Shown in pieces: positions 28,452-37,721 of a stretch of DNA of 64,000 nt. The notes below the pieces were generated by a model. It was not told the DNA's origin. It searched no databases and was given only the letters and a program-made list of their open reading frames with translations. The stretch is from an uncultured Flavobacteriaceae bacterium (GTDB lineage Bacteria; Bacteroidota; Bacteroidia; Flavobacteriales; Flavobacteriaceae), in the NCBI GenBank assembly GCA_905181615.1, contig CAJIYH010000004.1, positions 62,001 through 126,000 on the forward strand. The letters run 5' to 3'. Position 1 is the first letter of the stretch, and every line of letters starts with the position of its first letter. The position numbers were made by a program, and so were the translations under genes.

Positions 28452-28625
28452 ATGAGCTCCTACAAGTATTATATTACGGTTTTAAAGAAAGTTAGTTTTG
28501 ACGAAGAATTATTTCAAAAGGAATACGAAAAAGCTTGTTCAGTTCTTCTTGGAGGTGAACTAATTAGGTTAAAGAGTTGGAGAAGAATGTACGTGACTAG
28601 AAACCCGCACCTTGAATCAATTTAA
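28452..28625 (+). CDS. 57-residue conserved-looking small protein
   Basis: ATG at 28452 opens 57 codons with a balanced, folded-looking composition (MSSYKYYITVLKKVSF, DEELFQKEYEKACSVLL, IRLKSWRRMYV). No signal peptide or membrane span. Similar short cytosolic proteins occur in Flavobacteriaceae, but I cannot name a family. It stands alone between the divergent padR promoter and the convergent oxyR gene, whose stop is 2 bases away. Confidence 0.65.
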   Translation: MSSYKYYITVLKKVSFDEELFQKEYEKACSVLLGGELIRLKSWRRMYVTRNPHLESI

Positions 28626-28627
28626 AC

Positions 28628-29557
28628 TTAAGGAGTTATTATTTGAACATCATCAAAAGCAATTGCCCCTCGCATAACTCCACTGATACTGTCTTTTAGA
28701 GCTTCTATGATTTGAAGTTTAAGTTGACTTTTGTGGTATATTACACTAATTTCTCTAGCAGGAGGTGGAGCTGGAAAATGAATTACATTCTCAATATTCT
28801 TTTCAGACAGATTTCTTGTGTTTAAGTAGGGGATTAGAGTCATTCCTAAACCTTCATTAGCTAAATTTATCAAAGTTTCGAAACTTCCACTTTTTAAATC
28901 AAATCGACTGTTTTCTTCTTTTTTAACGAAAGAGCACATAGATAGCACTTGATTCTTAAAACAATGACCGTCTTCAAGGAGAAGCATGTCCTCGTTTTCT
29001 AAATCTTCAATATTTATTTTAGTGCTGTTTGAAAGGCGATGGTTTTTAGGGATATAAGCTGAAAAGGGCTCATAGTATAACGGGCGTTCAATTATGATAT
29101 CGCGCTTAAGAGGAGTGGCTGCTATTCCTGCGTCTATTTTCCCTTCTGCAAGGCGTTTTATTATATTTTCAGTAGTTAGCTCTTCTATCTTAAGGTTGAC
29201 CTTAGGATAGGCCTTTAAGAATGTGTTTAGGAACATTGGAAGTAGTGTTGGCATTACTGTTGGAATTATTCCAAGAGTGAATGTGCCTCCAATAAACCCT
29301 TTCTCTTGAGCAACTACATCCCCCATTCTTTTGGACTCAGATATTATTTTTCTTGCTTGTATAAGAATTTCTGATCCTACCTTAGTTAACCGTATGGGTT
29401 TCTTTGTTCTGTTGAAAATTTGAACACTCAGTTCATCTTCAAGTTTCTGAATCTGCATGCTTAAAGTAGGTTGAGTAACAAAAGACTTTTCTGCTGCCAG
29501 GGTAAAGTTTCCTGCTTCTGCAACTGCGATCATGTATTTGAGCTGGGTAAGTGTCAT
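28628..29557 (-). CDS. oxyR: OxyR-type LysR hydrogen-peroxide sensor
   Basis: 309 residues. N-terminal LysR helix-turn-helix (LAAEKSFVTQPTLSMQIQKL) and a periplasmic-binding-like effector domain. C199 and C208 (GHCFKNQVLSMC) have the exact spacing, and even the numbering, of the redox cysteines of E. coli OxyR, so peroxide sensing by disulfide formation is strongly supported. No peroxidase gene is adjacent; a Cu/Zn SOD lies 3.4 kb away. Confidence 0.93.
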   Translation of the reverse strand: MTLTQLKYMIAVAEAGNFTLAAEKSFVTQPTLSMQIQKLEDELSVQIFNRTKKPIRLTKVGSEILIQARKIISESKRMGDVVAQEKGFIGGTFTLGIIPTVMPTLLPMFLNTFLKAYPKVNLKIEELTTENIIKRLAEGKIDAGIAATPLKRDIIIERPLYYEPFSAYIPKNHRLSNSTKINIEDLENEDMLLLEDGHCFKNQVLSMCSFVKKEENSRFDLKSGSFETLINLANEGLGMTLIPYLNTRNLSEKNIENVIHFPAPPPAREISVIYHKSQLKLQIIEALKDSISGVMRGAIAFDDVQIITP

Positions 29558-29580
29558 TATTTATAAATTTTATAATTATT

Positions 29581-29612
29581 CAAATATAATAAATAATTTC
29601 TATATTAATCAA
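29581..29612 (-). promoter_or_regulatory. oxyR promoter
   Basis: On the minus strand, TTG (29610-29612), a 21-base spacer and TATATTTG (29581-29588) fit the Bacteroidota -33/-7 arrangement. It overlaps the last codons of the upstream cyclophilin gene and gives oxyR its own promoter with a leader of about 20 bases. Confidence 0.65.
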
Positions 29613-30294
29613 TTATAGACACCTGTATTATGATGTTTCTTATTGGATTTTCTCTGTCATCAATCGGTTGTTCGGATATCTTGTCTACTACATCCATACC
29701 CTTAATGACTTTCCCAAAGGGAGTGAAATCCTGGTCTAAATGGTACGCTCCCCCTTTTTGTTGAACAATAAAAAACTCAAATGGAGAAGCTAATTTATGT
29801 GGGTTATCTTCTTCGCTACTTGGAATTGAAATTATACCTCGATCATGGCGATGCCCTTTATTATTATCCTGTGGTAATAAATATCTTCCTATTTCCCTTC
29901 TTTTGGACCACGTTTTGGGGTGGTCAGAATTACCTCCTTGAATAACAAAATCAGGTACTACACGATGAAAAAAGGTATCGTTGAAATATCCTAGTTTAGT
30001 TAAGTAAATGAAATTAGCTCGATGATAGGGCGTATTATCAAAAAGCTGAATGTCAATGTTTCCATATTTTGTGGAGATTCTAATTTTGCTCTCTTTATTT
30101 TTCTTTTGATATTCGAATAAAAAAGGAATTGCAGTTTTTTCATCTAGATAAAGCGTTGGATTTTCTAGTAGTAACTTCTTTTTTTCAATCTTTTGCTTCA
30201 CTTGAACTTTTTTTTCAGTTCTTTTTATTTTCTTTGGAGCCTCTGTACAGCTCATAAAAAAGAACAGAAAACTTAAAACACTTAATTTTTTCAT
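29605..30294 (-). CDS. cyclophilin-type peptidyl-prolyl isomerase, lipoprotein
   Basis: About 229 residues. Lipobox FFFMSC near residue 15, a Lys-rich linker, then a cyclophilin domain (IRISTKYGNIDIQLFDNTPYH region; FFHRVVPDFVIQGGN; ASPFEFFIVQQ; FTPFGKVIKGMDVVDKI). Likely a periplasmic folding catalyst. The ATG at 30294 is chosen over the GTG at 30297 just before it. The divergent NUDIX gene starts only 6 bases away, so the two promoters must lie inside each other's coding regions. Confidence 0.9.
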   Translation of the reverse strand: MKKLSVLSFLFFFMSCTEAPKKIKRTEKKVQVKQKIEKKKLLLENPTLYLDEKTAIPFLFEYQKKNKESKIRISTKYGNIDIQLFDNTPYHRANFIYLTKLGYFNDTFFHRVVPDFVIQGGNSDHPKTWSKRREIGRYLLPQDNNKGHRHDRGIISIPSSEEDNPHKLASPFEFFIVQQKGGAYHLDQDFTPFGKVIKGMDVVDKISEQPIDDRENPIRNIIIQVSIID

Positions 30295-30300
30295 CACCCT

Positions 30301-30948
30301 ATGCTGTTTTCTAAATTTAAATCTCTTCTTTCAAAAGTAATTGATTTACCACTACCAGGTATTGAAGCTCAAAAAAAAATGGTTCCTATGTTTCGAGTTG
30401 AAGAATTAGTAAAGAAACCTTTAGATAAAAAAACAGCTAAAAAGTCTGCTGTACTTCTCCTTTTTTACCCCAACCTTCATGGCGAAACTTGTTTTGTTTT
30501 GATTGAAAGAGGTCTTTATAATGGTGTTCATTCCGGCCAAATTAGCTTTCCCGGTGGAAAAAAAGAACCTAATGATATAACTTTTTGGGATACTGCTTTG
30601 AGAGAATCTAGAGAAGAAGTAGGCGTTTCTTCTTCTGAAATAGAACAGGTAAAAACGCTGTCAACCTTTTATATCCCTCCCAGTAATTTTATTGTTTATC
30701 CTTTTATGGGTTTGATTAACACTACGCCTTTTTTTAAAAAAGAGGTTAAGGAAGTTGAGAAAATTATAGAGGTGCCGCTTTATAAATTATTAGACCCCAG
30801 TAATGAAACAACAGGTACAATAAAAACCTCTTATGCCGGAGAAGTTGATGTTCCTATGTATGTATTTGATGATGTTAAAGTATGGGGCGCAACGGCTACT
30901 GTTCTCTCTGAAATGAAAGAACTCATTCTAACAACGCTGAAAGAATAA
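30301..30948 (+). CDS. NUDIX hydrolase, CoA pyrophosphatase type
   Basis: 215 residues. It has the CoA-pyrophosphatase stretch GVHSGQISFPGGKKE and the NUDIX box (GGKK...LRESREEVGV, about 78-102), with metal-binding glutamates in REEVG. It probably cleaves CoA or oxidised CoA derivatives. It starts almost back-to-back with the cyclophilin gene and precedes the acyltransferase gene by 26 bases. Confidence 0.9.
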   Translation: MLFSKFKSLLSKVIDLPLPGIEAQKKMVPMFRVEELVKKPLDKKTAKKSAVLLLFYPNLHGETCFVLIERGLYNGVHSGQISFPGGKKEPNDITFWDTALRESREEVGVSSSEIEQVKTLSTFYIPPSNFIVYPFMGLINTTPFFKKEVKEVEKIIEVPLYKLLDPSNETTGTIKTSYAGEVDVPMYVFDDVKVWGATATVLSEMKELILTTLKE

Positions 30949-30974
30949 TGTTATATTTACTAGATTTTTAAATT

Positions 30975-31772
30975 ATGGGAATACTTAAGAGAAATCCTTT
31001 TGGCCACGTACTCTTTTTAAAAAAAATGCTGATCCGTTACCTCGGTTTTATGTCACATCGGAGGTATAGAGGTTTTAATCAATTGCATATTGAGGGCTCT
31101 GAAATCATTAAAAATCTTCCAAACGAAAACGTTCTTTTTGTTTCTAATCATCAAACTTATTTTGCTGATGTAGTTGCAATGTTTCATGTTTTTAATGCCA
31201 GTTTAAGTGGACGTATTGATACTATTAAGAACGTCGGGTACCTTTGGAACCCGAAGCTTAATATCTACTATATTGCAGCTAAAGAAACGATGAAAGACGG
31301 TTTTTTACCTAGATTATTGGCATATGCCGGTTCAGTTTCTATTGAACGAACTTGGCGCCAATCGGGTAAGGATGTCAATCGAAAAGTTAAGTTCTCCGAT
31401 ATTTCCAATATTGCAAAAGCATTAGACGATGGTTGGGTAATTACATTTCCTCAAGGAACAACTAAACCGTTTAAACCCATGCGTAAAGGTACTGCTTTCA
31501 TTATTCAAAAATACAAGCCTATTGTAGTGCCAATTGTGATTGATGGTTTTAGACGTTCGTTTGACAAAAAAGGGCTCATGATAAAGAAAAAAGGTATTCT
31601 TCAATCTATGGTTATCAAAAAACCTTTAGTTATTGATTATGAAAATGATTCGGTTGATTCAATTCTAGAGCAAATAGAATATTCTATTGAGCAACACCCT
31701 TCATTTCTTAAGGTATTGTCTGCTAAGGAAATTAAGGAACAAGAGGAATTGAACAAAAGCAGAGTTTGGTAG
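30975..31772 (+). CDS. PlsC-type 1-acyl-glycerol-3-phosphate acyltransferase
   Basis: 265 residues with acyltransferase motif I SNHQTYFAD (HX4D, about 57-65), a substrate motif FPQGTT near 158 and PIVVPIVIDGF later. It should acylate lysophosphatidic acid or a related lipid at the membrane. A near-consensus box TATATTTA lies about 16 bases before the ATG. Confidence 0.9.
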   Translation: MGILKRNPFGHVLFLKKMLIRYLGFMSHRRYRGFNQLHIEGSEIIKNLPNENVLFVSNHQTYFADVVAMFHVFNASLSGRIDTIKNVGYLWNPKLNIYYIAAKETMKDGFLPRLLAYAGSVSIERTWRQSGKDVNRKVKFSDISNIAKALDDGWVITFPQGTTKPFKPMRKGTAFIIQKYKPIVVPIVIDGFRRSFDKKGLMIKKKGILQSMVIKKPLVIDYENDSVDSILEQIEYSIEQHPSFLKVLSAKEIKEQEELNKSRVW

Positions 31773-31774
31773 TT

Positions 31775-32410
31775 TTACTCTTCGATTATTTGGAGTTCTT
31801 TTACGATCTTTTTTAATTTAAAAAAGTACCGCCCATAAATCAGATAGTAGAATCCGATTAAGAAAATCAAAACTAAAATCATAATTCCAATAATTACAAA
31901 CCCCATTTTAACAATAGAAACTCCTCCGGATGCTTCTGAGTCTAATAAATCAATATAATTTTGATCGTATTTAAATGCATTAATTAGGACTACAACCAAG
32001 AAACCTAAAAAGATGGTAAGATTATAGATGATGTAACGATTTACAGATTTTCTAGAATTTATAACCCTTTGAATAAGTATTTTGATAGAATCGGTTGCTT
32101 TTATTTTACGATAATTTTGATAAAATTGTATCATGAAATAGGAAAGTATAAAGTAACCTAAAATGCTAGTTACAATCGAAAACTCAAATAAATGTATGCT
32201 TTTGTAATACTCGAAAGCATCAAAATAATCAGGGATTACAAAGGGGAATAGGAGGTAAGCAAAAAACTCAATACAACTGAAAATAAAAATCCATTTAATT
32301 GAGGAAATCGACTTTTTTTGAGTCAAATGAAAGAACTCTTCTTTAGAAAAGTTTTTGTCGAACTTTTGACTCTTCCATTGATTCTTTAAAATATCTAATT
32401 TATTCATCAT
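31775..32410 (-). CDS. four-span membrane protein, sigma-factor partner
   Basis: 211 residues with four clear hydrophobic spans (about 35-55, 72-92, 122-142, 168-195) and a charged N-terminus (LDILKNQWKSQKFDKNFSKEEF). It lies 4 bases downstream of an ECF-type sigma factor and is therefore a candidate regulator of it, but it lacks the zinc-finger motif of classical anti-sigma factors. No function recognised. Confidence 0.75.
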   Translation of the reverse strand: MMNKLDILKNQWKSQKFDKNFSKEEFFHLTQKKSISSIKWIFIFSCIEFFAYLLFPFVIPDYFDAFEYYKSIHLFEFSIVTSILGYFILSYFMIQFYQNYRKIKATDSIKILIQRVINSRKSVNRYIIYNLTIFLGFLVVVLINAFKYDQNYIDLLDSEASGGVSIVKMGFVIIGIMILVLIFLIGFYYLIYGRYFFKLKKIVKELQIIEE

Positions 32411-32414
32411 CTTA

Positions 32415-32903
32415 TTACTCTAGCATTGCTTTTAATTTTTTTTTAAGTCTACTAATTTTCACACGAGCATTTACTTCAGAAATTCCAAGGGTTTCTGCAA
32501 TTTCAGCGTATTTTCTATCTTCTAAGTACAACAAAATTAAAGCTTTCTCAATTTCAGTGAAAGAGCCAATTTTTTCATAGAGCCAACTAATTTGTAGGTC
32601 TTTAGTGTTGTCGTATTCTTCATCTGCTTTTAATTCTGAGAGCACTAAATAATCTTCTCCACGGATTACCCTCTTATTTTTTCTATAAAGCGTAATTGCG
32701 GTATTCAATCCCACGCGATACATCCAGGTGGTGAATTTAGACTTCCCTTGAAAACTGGGATATGACTTCCATAATTGAATACTGATCTCTTGAAATAGAT
32801 CTTTTTGAGTTACCTCATCATATGCATAAATGCGGCAAATTTTATGGATGATGTTTTGCTCTTCAACTAGCAGTTTCAAAAAATCATTTTCATTTAAACG
32901 CAT
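32415..32903 (-). CDS. ECF-type RNA polymerase sigma factor
   Basis: 162 residues. Region 2 (YDEVTQKDLFQEISIQLWKS, GKSKFTTWMYRVGLNTAI) and region 4 (EKALILLYLEDRKYAEIAETLGISEVNARVKISRLKKKL) are typical of sigma-70 region 2/4 proteins. It probably controls a small envelope or stress regulon together with the membrane protein encoded next. Confidence 0.93.
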   Translation of the reverse strand: MRLNENDFLKLLVEEQNIIHKICRIYAYDEVTQKDLFQEISIQLWKSYPSFQGKSKFTTWMYRVGLNTAITLYRKNKRVIRGEDYLVLSELKADEEYDNTKDLQISWLYEKIGSFTEIEKALILLYLEDRKYAEIAETLGISEVNARVKISRLKKKLKAMLE

Positions 32904-32961
32904 TAAACTTCTTCTAATTGGTGGGACAAATAAAAAAAATATTACAAAAAAATAACACTTA

Positions 32962-33699
32962 TTATTTAATAATACCGACGCAACTTACACGAGCTCCTGC
33001 TGCTCCTGACGGCTGAGACCTTAAGTCATCTTTCCCTTGATGTACAATTATTGACTTTCCTACAAGGTTTTTATTGGCATCATCACAACCCAAACACCAT
33101 AAGTCAGTATTGAAAGTTATCATTCCGTGTCCATCGCTATTTGCAGTAAAATTGCCTATATCTCCGCGGTGAAATCCATCGGCATCTCCCCAAGCACCAT
33201 GACGTTGAAAAGTAGGATTCCAATGACCACCTGCAGACTTTCCGTCTTCAGAACTGCAATCAGCTTTATCATGAATATGAATAGCATGAACCCCTTGATC
33301 TAGACCATTAATATGCGCTTCTAGAGTTACTGATCCTTCTTTTTCAGTTAAAGTAACCATACCGCTAGTAGTACTTCCACTTTTTGTCTCAAGAGAAAAC
33401 TTAAGGATCTTTTCAGTCTTTTCATGAATTTTATGTGGTTTATCATGAAGAATGGTGCTTTTATGTGCTTCTACTTTTGCTTTGACATCTCCTGGAGTTC
33501 CTTCAATTAATTGAACATCTTCATTGATTTCTCCATCTTTGTCTGTTATGGTTGTTATTGTTGCTATGTGAAGGGTGTCATTAAGTTTTTTCATTTCGAT
33601 AGAAATCTCCGCATGCTTTTCTTTTTTTGGTTTGTTTTCACAAGAAATTATCAATAAGATGATTAGGATTCCCGATAATAAAATAGATGTAATTTTCAT
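32962..33699 (-). CDS. sodC: Cu/Zn superoxide dismutase lipoprotein
   Basis: 245 residues. Lipobox LLIISC (Cys20), a roughly 80-residue spacer rich in Lys/His/Thr, then the SodC domain with all copper and zinc ligand motifs (HAIHIHDKADC, GGHWNPTFQRHG, FHRGDIGNF, VHQGKDD) and the disulfide cysteine near the end (ARVSCVGII). It removes superoxide in the periplasm. Confidence 0.94.
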   Translation of the reverse strand: MKITSILLSGILIILLIISCENKPKKEKHAEISIEMKKLNDTLHIATITTITDKDGEINEDVQLIEGTPGDVKAKVEAHKSTILHDKPHKIHEKTEKILKFSLETKSGSTTSGMVTLTEKEGSVTLEAHINGLDQGVHAIHIHDKADCSSEDGKSAGGHWNPTFQRHGAWGDADGFHRGDIGNFTANSDGHGMITFNTDLWCLGCDDANKNLVGKSIIVHQGKDDLRSQPSGAAGARVSCVGIIK

Positions 33700-33844
33700 A
33701 GTATTTATTTTGCAATAAAGTTAGGAAAAAAGATCAAGCTATGCTTTATGAGCGTCTAAACTCTTTTGTGTTTTTTAATTTAATCTAGGATCATCGTTAT
33801 TTTAAAAAAAATAAAATTCAAAACACTATATTTACTAAAAAAAA

Positions 33845-34858
33845 GTGCGATCCAAAATATCACTTATTCTAATTCTAATTTTATTACAAAGTTGTAAGAC
33901 TATGTATAAGACACTTTCATTTTCTGAAACTCCAGTCCCAGAAGTACCTGACTATACTAGCTCGGATTATTGGGCAGTACTTGCAGGTGAATATCCTAAA
34001 GAATTAATTTCAATATCAGGTAAGTCTTCTGATAAAGAGGTGGATGTTTTTTTTATCTACCCAACCCTTTTAACGGATAAGAAAGACCCTGCTTGGAATG
34101 CAGATCTTAGTCGTGCTGAACTTCGAGATGATGTTTTGAATAAATCGGTGAAGTTCCAGGCATCCAGTTGGGCTAAAGCAGGTAATATTTATGTTCCTTT
34201 TTATAGACAATCTCATTACAAAACCTATGTGCCTCCATTTGACTTAGACGGGCCTCCTTCTTGGGAAATTGCCTATGCAGATGTATCGAAAGCATTTGAA
34301 TATTATTTGAAGCATTACAACAAAGGAAAAGGAATCATAATAGCTGGTCATAGCCAGGGAAGTATTATGGCTAAAGAATTAATTAAAAATTACTTTGATG
34401 GTAAAGACCTTCAAAAACTTTTAGTTGCTGCATACCTGCCAGGGGTTCGTGTTAAACCAGATGAATTAGGATCGGTTAAAGCAATGAATCGACCAAACGC
34501 AATTGGTGGATTTGTAGCCTGGAATACTTTTAAGAAAAAAAATTATCCTAAAACATATGAAAAATGGTACAAGGGTGGGGTTACCACTAACCCGATTACA
34601 TGGGATGATCGAATTGAAACAAAGCTTGAAGAGCATTTAGGCACTTTAAACTCTGATGGAAAAATTTACGATAGTGCTGTTGCTGTAAAAGTTATAGATG
34701 GACTTCTGTGGTCAACTGTGCCTCGTATACCCAAACGTTTTTTACTTTCTTTTATAAAAAGTTATCACTTTGCAGATGTTAATTTATTTTGGAAAGACAT
34801 TGAAAAAAATGCTCAATTAAGAGCAGATCAATGGACAAAACTTAATATATCCAATTGA
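33845..34858 (+). CDS. DUF3089 alpha/beta-hydrolase lipoprotein
   Basis: 337 residues, GTG start. The signal ends in a lipobox (LLQSC, Cys17); choosing the ATG at 33902 would delete it. The body has VDVFFIYPTLL, a nucleophile elbow AGHSQGS (Ser) and a C-terminal HFADVNLFW with a histidine, matching DUF3089 lipase/esterase-like proteins. A near-consensus box TATATTTA (33827-33834) precedes the GTG. Substrate unknown. Confidence 0.87.
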   Translation: MRSKISLILILILLQSCKTMYKTLSFSETPVPEVPDYTSSDYWAVLAGEYPKELISISGKSSDKEVDVFFIYPTLLTDKKDPAWNADLSRAELRDDVLNKSVKFQASSWAKAGNIYVPFYRQSHYKTYVPPFDLDGPPSWEIAYADVSKAFEYYLKHYNKGKGIIIAGHSQGSIMAKELIKNYFDGKDLQKLLVAAYLPGVRVKPDELGSVKAMNRPNAIGGFVAWNTFKKKNYPKTYEKWYKGGVTTNPITWDDRIETKLEEHLGTLNSDGKIYDSAVAVKVIDGLLWSTVPRIPKRFLLSFIKSYHFADVNLFWKDIEKNAQLRADQWTKLNISN

Positions 34859-35394
34859 TATTAAATCAAATACTTGCTAGCTGTAAAGAGCAATGGGATT
34901 TAGCTTCAACTCAAAAAAAGCATCCCTACCGTTTTTTTGCCTTAGGAACTGCTCATAATTCTAAGCCAGGAGTAAGAACTGTAGTTCTTCGAGATTTTAA
35001 TTCCACCAGTATGGAGTTTACAATTTTCACTGACGCTAGATCAAGCAAGGTTTTAAGTGTAAAAAATAATCCAGAAATAGCCTTACTTTTCTATGATCCT
35101 GAAACTCATATTCAGATAAGAATAGATGCACGTTGCGTATTGATTAAAAATGACGATAAACTTTTTAATAAACAAACCTCTACTTCACAAAATGATTATA
35201 CCACTACATTAGCTCCTGGAACTCCAATTGACACCATTTCTTCTGTTTCTTTTTTGAAAGAAAAAAATCATTTTATGAAACTAGTTTTTAAAGCTTCCAA
35301 AATTGATTTCTTACAATTAAACAGAGTCAATCATATTCGAGCCGTGTTTGAAAAAGTCAATTCTATTTGGCAAGGCGAATTTAGGACACCATAG
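34855..35394 (+). CDS. pyridoxamine 5'-phosphate oxidase-like flavoprotein
   Basis: 179 residues. Split-barrel FMN-binding pattern (FFALGTAHNSKPGVRTVVLRDF, FTIFTDARSSKVLSVKNNPEIALLFYD). The last residues of true PdxH (substrate motif near the end) are not evident, so it may reduce or oxidise another substrate. It starts at TTG in a TTGA overlap with the DUF3089 stop, showing translational coupling. Confidence 0.82.
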   Translation: MILNQILASCKEQWDLASTQKKHPYRFFALGTAHNSKPGVRTVVLRDFNSTSMEFTIFTDARSSKVLSVKNNPEIALLFYDPETHIQIRIDARCVLIKNDDKLFNKQTSTSQNDYTTTLAPGTPIDTISSVSFLKEKNHFMKLVFKASKIDFLQLNRVNHIRAVFEKVNSIWQGEFRTP

Positions 35395-35443
35395 CGCCTC
35401 TGATTTAATTTTTTTTTGTAAATTTTGCATATAATTTAACAAA

Positions 35444-36895
35444 ATGAAATCAAAAAACAATAAACAGAATTCTAGAAGAAGTTTTCTTAAAAAAAGTATT
35501 CTAGCATCCTCAATTATGATTGTACCAAGACATGTTCTCGGTGGACCAGGTTTTCTGGCTCCTAGTGATAAATTAAATATTGCAGGGATTGGAGTTGGAG
35601 GAAAAGGAAGAAGTGACATTATGAATGCCTCTGTAAAGGGTCGAGAACGTGTTGTCGCCTTGTGTGATATTGATCCTTCTGGATCTCATGGTGTATTGGA
35701 TTCCATTAAGAACTTTCCGAAATCCAATTTTTATACTGATTTCAGAAGACTTTTGGATACAGAAAAAGACTTAGACGCGATAACCATATCAACTCCTGAT
35801 CATACCCACGGCGTAATTGCTATGGAAGCAATGAACAGAGGGATTCATGTATATGTACAAAAACCATTAACGCACAACATTAAAGAAGCTCGTTTATTAA
35901 CCGAAACAGCGAGAGCAAATAAAATTGTCTCCCAAATGGGTAATCAAGGAGCCTCAAATCCTGCCCAGCTTAAAATTCAAGAATGGATTGATGCTGGTCT
36001 AATAGGAAAAGTTTCTGAAGTGAAAGTTTGGACAAACCGTCCGGTTTGGCCTCAGGGAATCCCAAAACCAAAACCTGACCCTCAAAACAAGCCTAGTGAT
36101 TTAGCTTGGAATCTATGGTTAGGTCCAGCTTCCGAAACCCCTTATAGCTCTTCGCTACATCCATTCAACTGGAGAGGTTGGTGGGAATATGGTACTGGTG
36201 CTCTTGGCGATATGGGTTGTCATATAATTGACGTTCCTTTCCGTGCTTTAGGGTTACATTATCCAACTGCTGTAGAATGCAGCGTTGGTAGTGTTTATGC
36301 CAAGATGTGGGAGCCTGAACACCTTCCAGAAGGATGTCCGCCATCATCGGCTGTAACAATTAACTTTGATGCAACACCCAAAAACGATACTCCAATGGTC
36401 ATGACATGGACCGATGGAGGAATTCGACCTGCGCATCCAGAGCTAATTCCATCATCAGAAGATATTGGAGAACCAGGAGGAGCTAATGGCGTTTTGATGA
36501 TAGGAGAACATGGAATTATCAGTACGGGTGTTTATGGAAACCGTCCAAAACTCTTCAGAAAAGGTGAAGAGACACTTACCTACAAACAGCCAGAGAGTAA
36601 CTTACCAGAACACGGGCATCAATTTCAATGGATAGATGCTATTAAGGCAGGCTTTAATAGTAACGAACACAAAGCCTTAACCTCTTCTTTCGATTACTCA
36701 GGACCACTTACAGAAACAGTTTTGATGGGTAATATTGCTATTCGAAGTTATTTGTTAAGAAAAGGGAGTGGAAGAAATATGGAATATTACGGGCGAAAAA
36801 AATTACTTTGGGATGGTAATAATATGAAAATAACTAACCTAAAAGATGCGAACCAGTTCATAGGGCGTGATTATCGAAAAGGTTGGGAGCTATAA
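35444..36895 (+). CDS. Gfo/Idh/MocA family oxidoreductase with twin-arginine signal
   Basis: 483 residues. A Tat-like N-terminus (SRRSFLKKS, hydrophobic stretch to about 32) precedes a Rossmann fold (LNIAGIGVGGKGRSD) and the family motif YVQKPLTHN (EKP-type, Lys catalytic). C-terminal substrate domain includes WEYGTGALGDMGCHIID. It is a secreted NAD(P)-type sugar oxidoreductase-like protein. First gene of a sugar-related trio (oxidoreductase, SDR, TIM-barrel). Confidence 0.92.
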   Translation: MKSKNNKQNSRRSFLKKSILASSIMIVPRHVLGGPGFLAPSDKLNIAGIGVGGKGRSDIMNASVKGRERVVALCDIDPSGSHGVLDSIKNFPKSNFYTDFRRLLDTEKDLDAITISTPDHTHGVIAMEAMNRGIHVYVQKPLTHNIKEARLLTETARANKIVSQMGNQGASNPAQLKIQEWIDAGLIGKVSEVKVWTNRPVWPQGIPKPKPDPQNKPSDLAWNLWLGPASETPYSSSLHPFNWRGWWEYGTGALGDMGCHIIDVPFRALGLHYPTAVECSVGSVYAKMWEPEHLPEGCPPSSAVTINFDATPKNDTPMVMTWTDGGIRPAHPELIPSSEDIGEPGGANGVLMIGEHGIISTGVYGNRPKLFRKGEETLTYKQPESNLPEHGHQFQWIDAIKAGFNSNEHKALTSSFDYSGPLTETVLMGNIAIRSYLLRKGSGRNMEYYGRKKLLWDGNNMKITNLKDANQFIGRDYRKGWEL

Positions 36896-36905
36896 TTTAC
36901 TACAG

Positions 36906-37691
36906 ATGAAAGATAAAGTAATTTGGATAACCGGAGCATCTTCTGGAATTGGAGAAGAACTGGCTAAACAATACTCAAAAACAGGTGCTCGTCTAATATT
37001 ATCTGCTCGGCGTAAATTAGCATTGCAAGCGGTTAAAGATTCATGTGAAAATCAAAAAAACATTCAAATCCTCCCTTTGGATTTAATAGCTTTTAAAGCT
37101 ATGGATAGTCATGTAGAAAAAGCAGTTGCCTTTTTTGGTTCGATTGACCTTCTCATTAATAATGGTGGTGTAAGTCAACGATCTTTGATTGCTGAAACTA
37201 ATTTTGATGTTTACAAAGAGCTGATGGATATAAATTATCTAGGGACAGTGGCACTATCTAAAGCTTTATTACCTTATTTCATAAAACAAAAAAAAGGCCA
37301 TTTTGCAGTAGTAACTAGTGTTATGGGTAAATTTGGTTCTCCCTTTAGGTCTGGGTATTGTGGAGCTAAGCATGCGCTTCATGGATTTTTTGATGTGCTT
37401 CGTATGGAACACCAAAAAGATAATGTAGACGTTACGCTTATATGTCCTGGATTTGTTCAAACAAATGTCACTATAAATGCATTAACCGGAAACGGAGAAC
37501 GTTTAAATCATGATGATCCGGCAACAAAAAATGGCCTTGAAGTTTCCTTTTTTTGTAATAAAATGATTCGAGCTATTGGTTCTAAGAAGTGGGAAGTTTC
37601 ATTTGGAAAGAAGGAAAAGCTTGGTGTTTTTGTAAAGCGCTTTTCCCAAAAATTATTACATGCTATTGTAATGCGATCAAACGTCCGCTAA
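36906..37691 (+). CDS. short-chain dehydrogenase/reductase
   Basis: 261 residues. Cofactor motif TGASSGIGEE, NNGG, and the catalytic SVMG...YCGAKHA with Ser, Tyr and Lys (Ser 13 residues before Tyr). Cytoplasmic NAD(P)-dependent enzyme. The ATG at 36906 is preferred, since the open frame back to 36867 overlaps the previous gene and adds non-family residues. Substrate unknown. Confidence 0.9.
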   Translation: MKDKVIWITGASSGIGEELAKQYSKTGARLILSARRKLALQAVKDSCENQKNIQILPLDLIAFKAMDSHVEKAVAFFGSIDLLINNGGVSQRSLIAETNFDVYKELMDINYLGTVALSKALLPYFIKQKKGHFAVVTSVMGKFGSPFRSGYCGAKHALHGFFDVLRMEHQKDNVDVTLICPGFVQTNVTINALTGNGERLNHDDPATKNGLEVSFFCNKMIRAIGSKKWEVSFGKKEKLGVFVKRFSQKLLHAIVMRSNVR

Positions 37692-37721
37692 ACCGCAATC
37701 TCAACCTCAAATTCTAAAACT

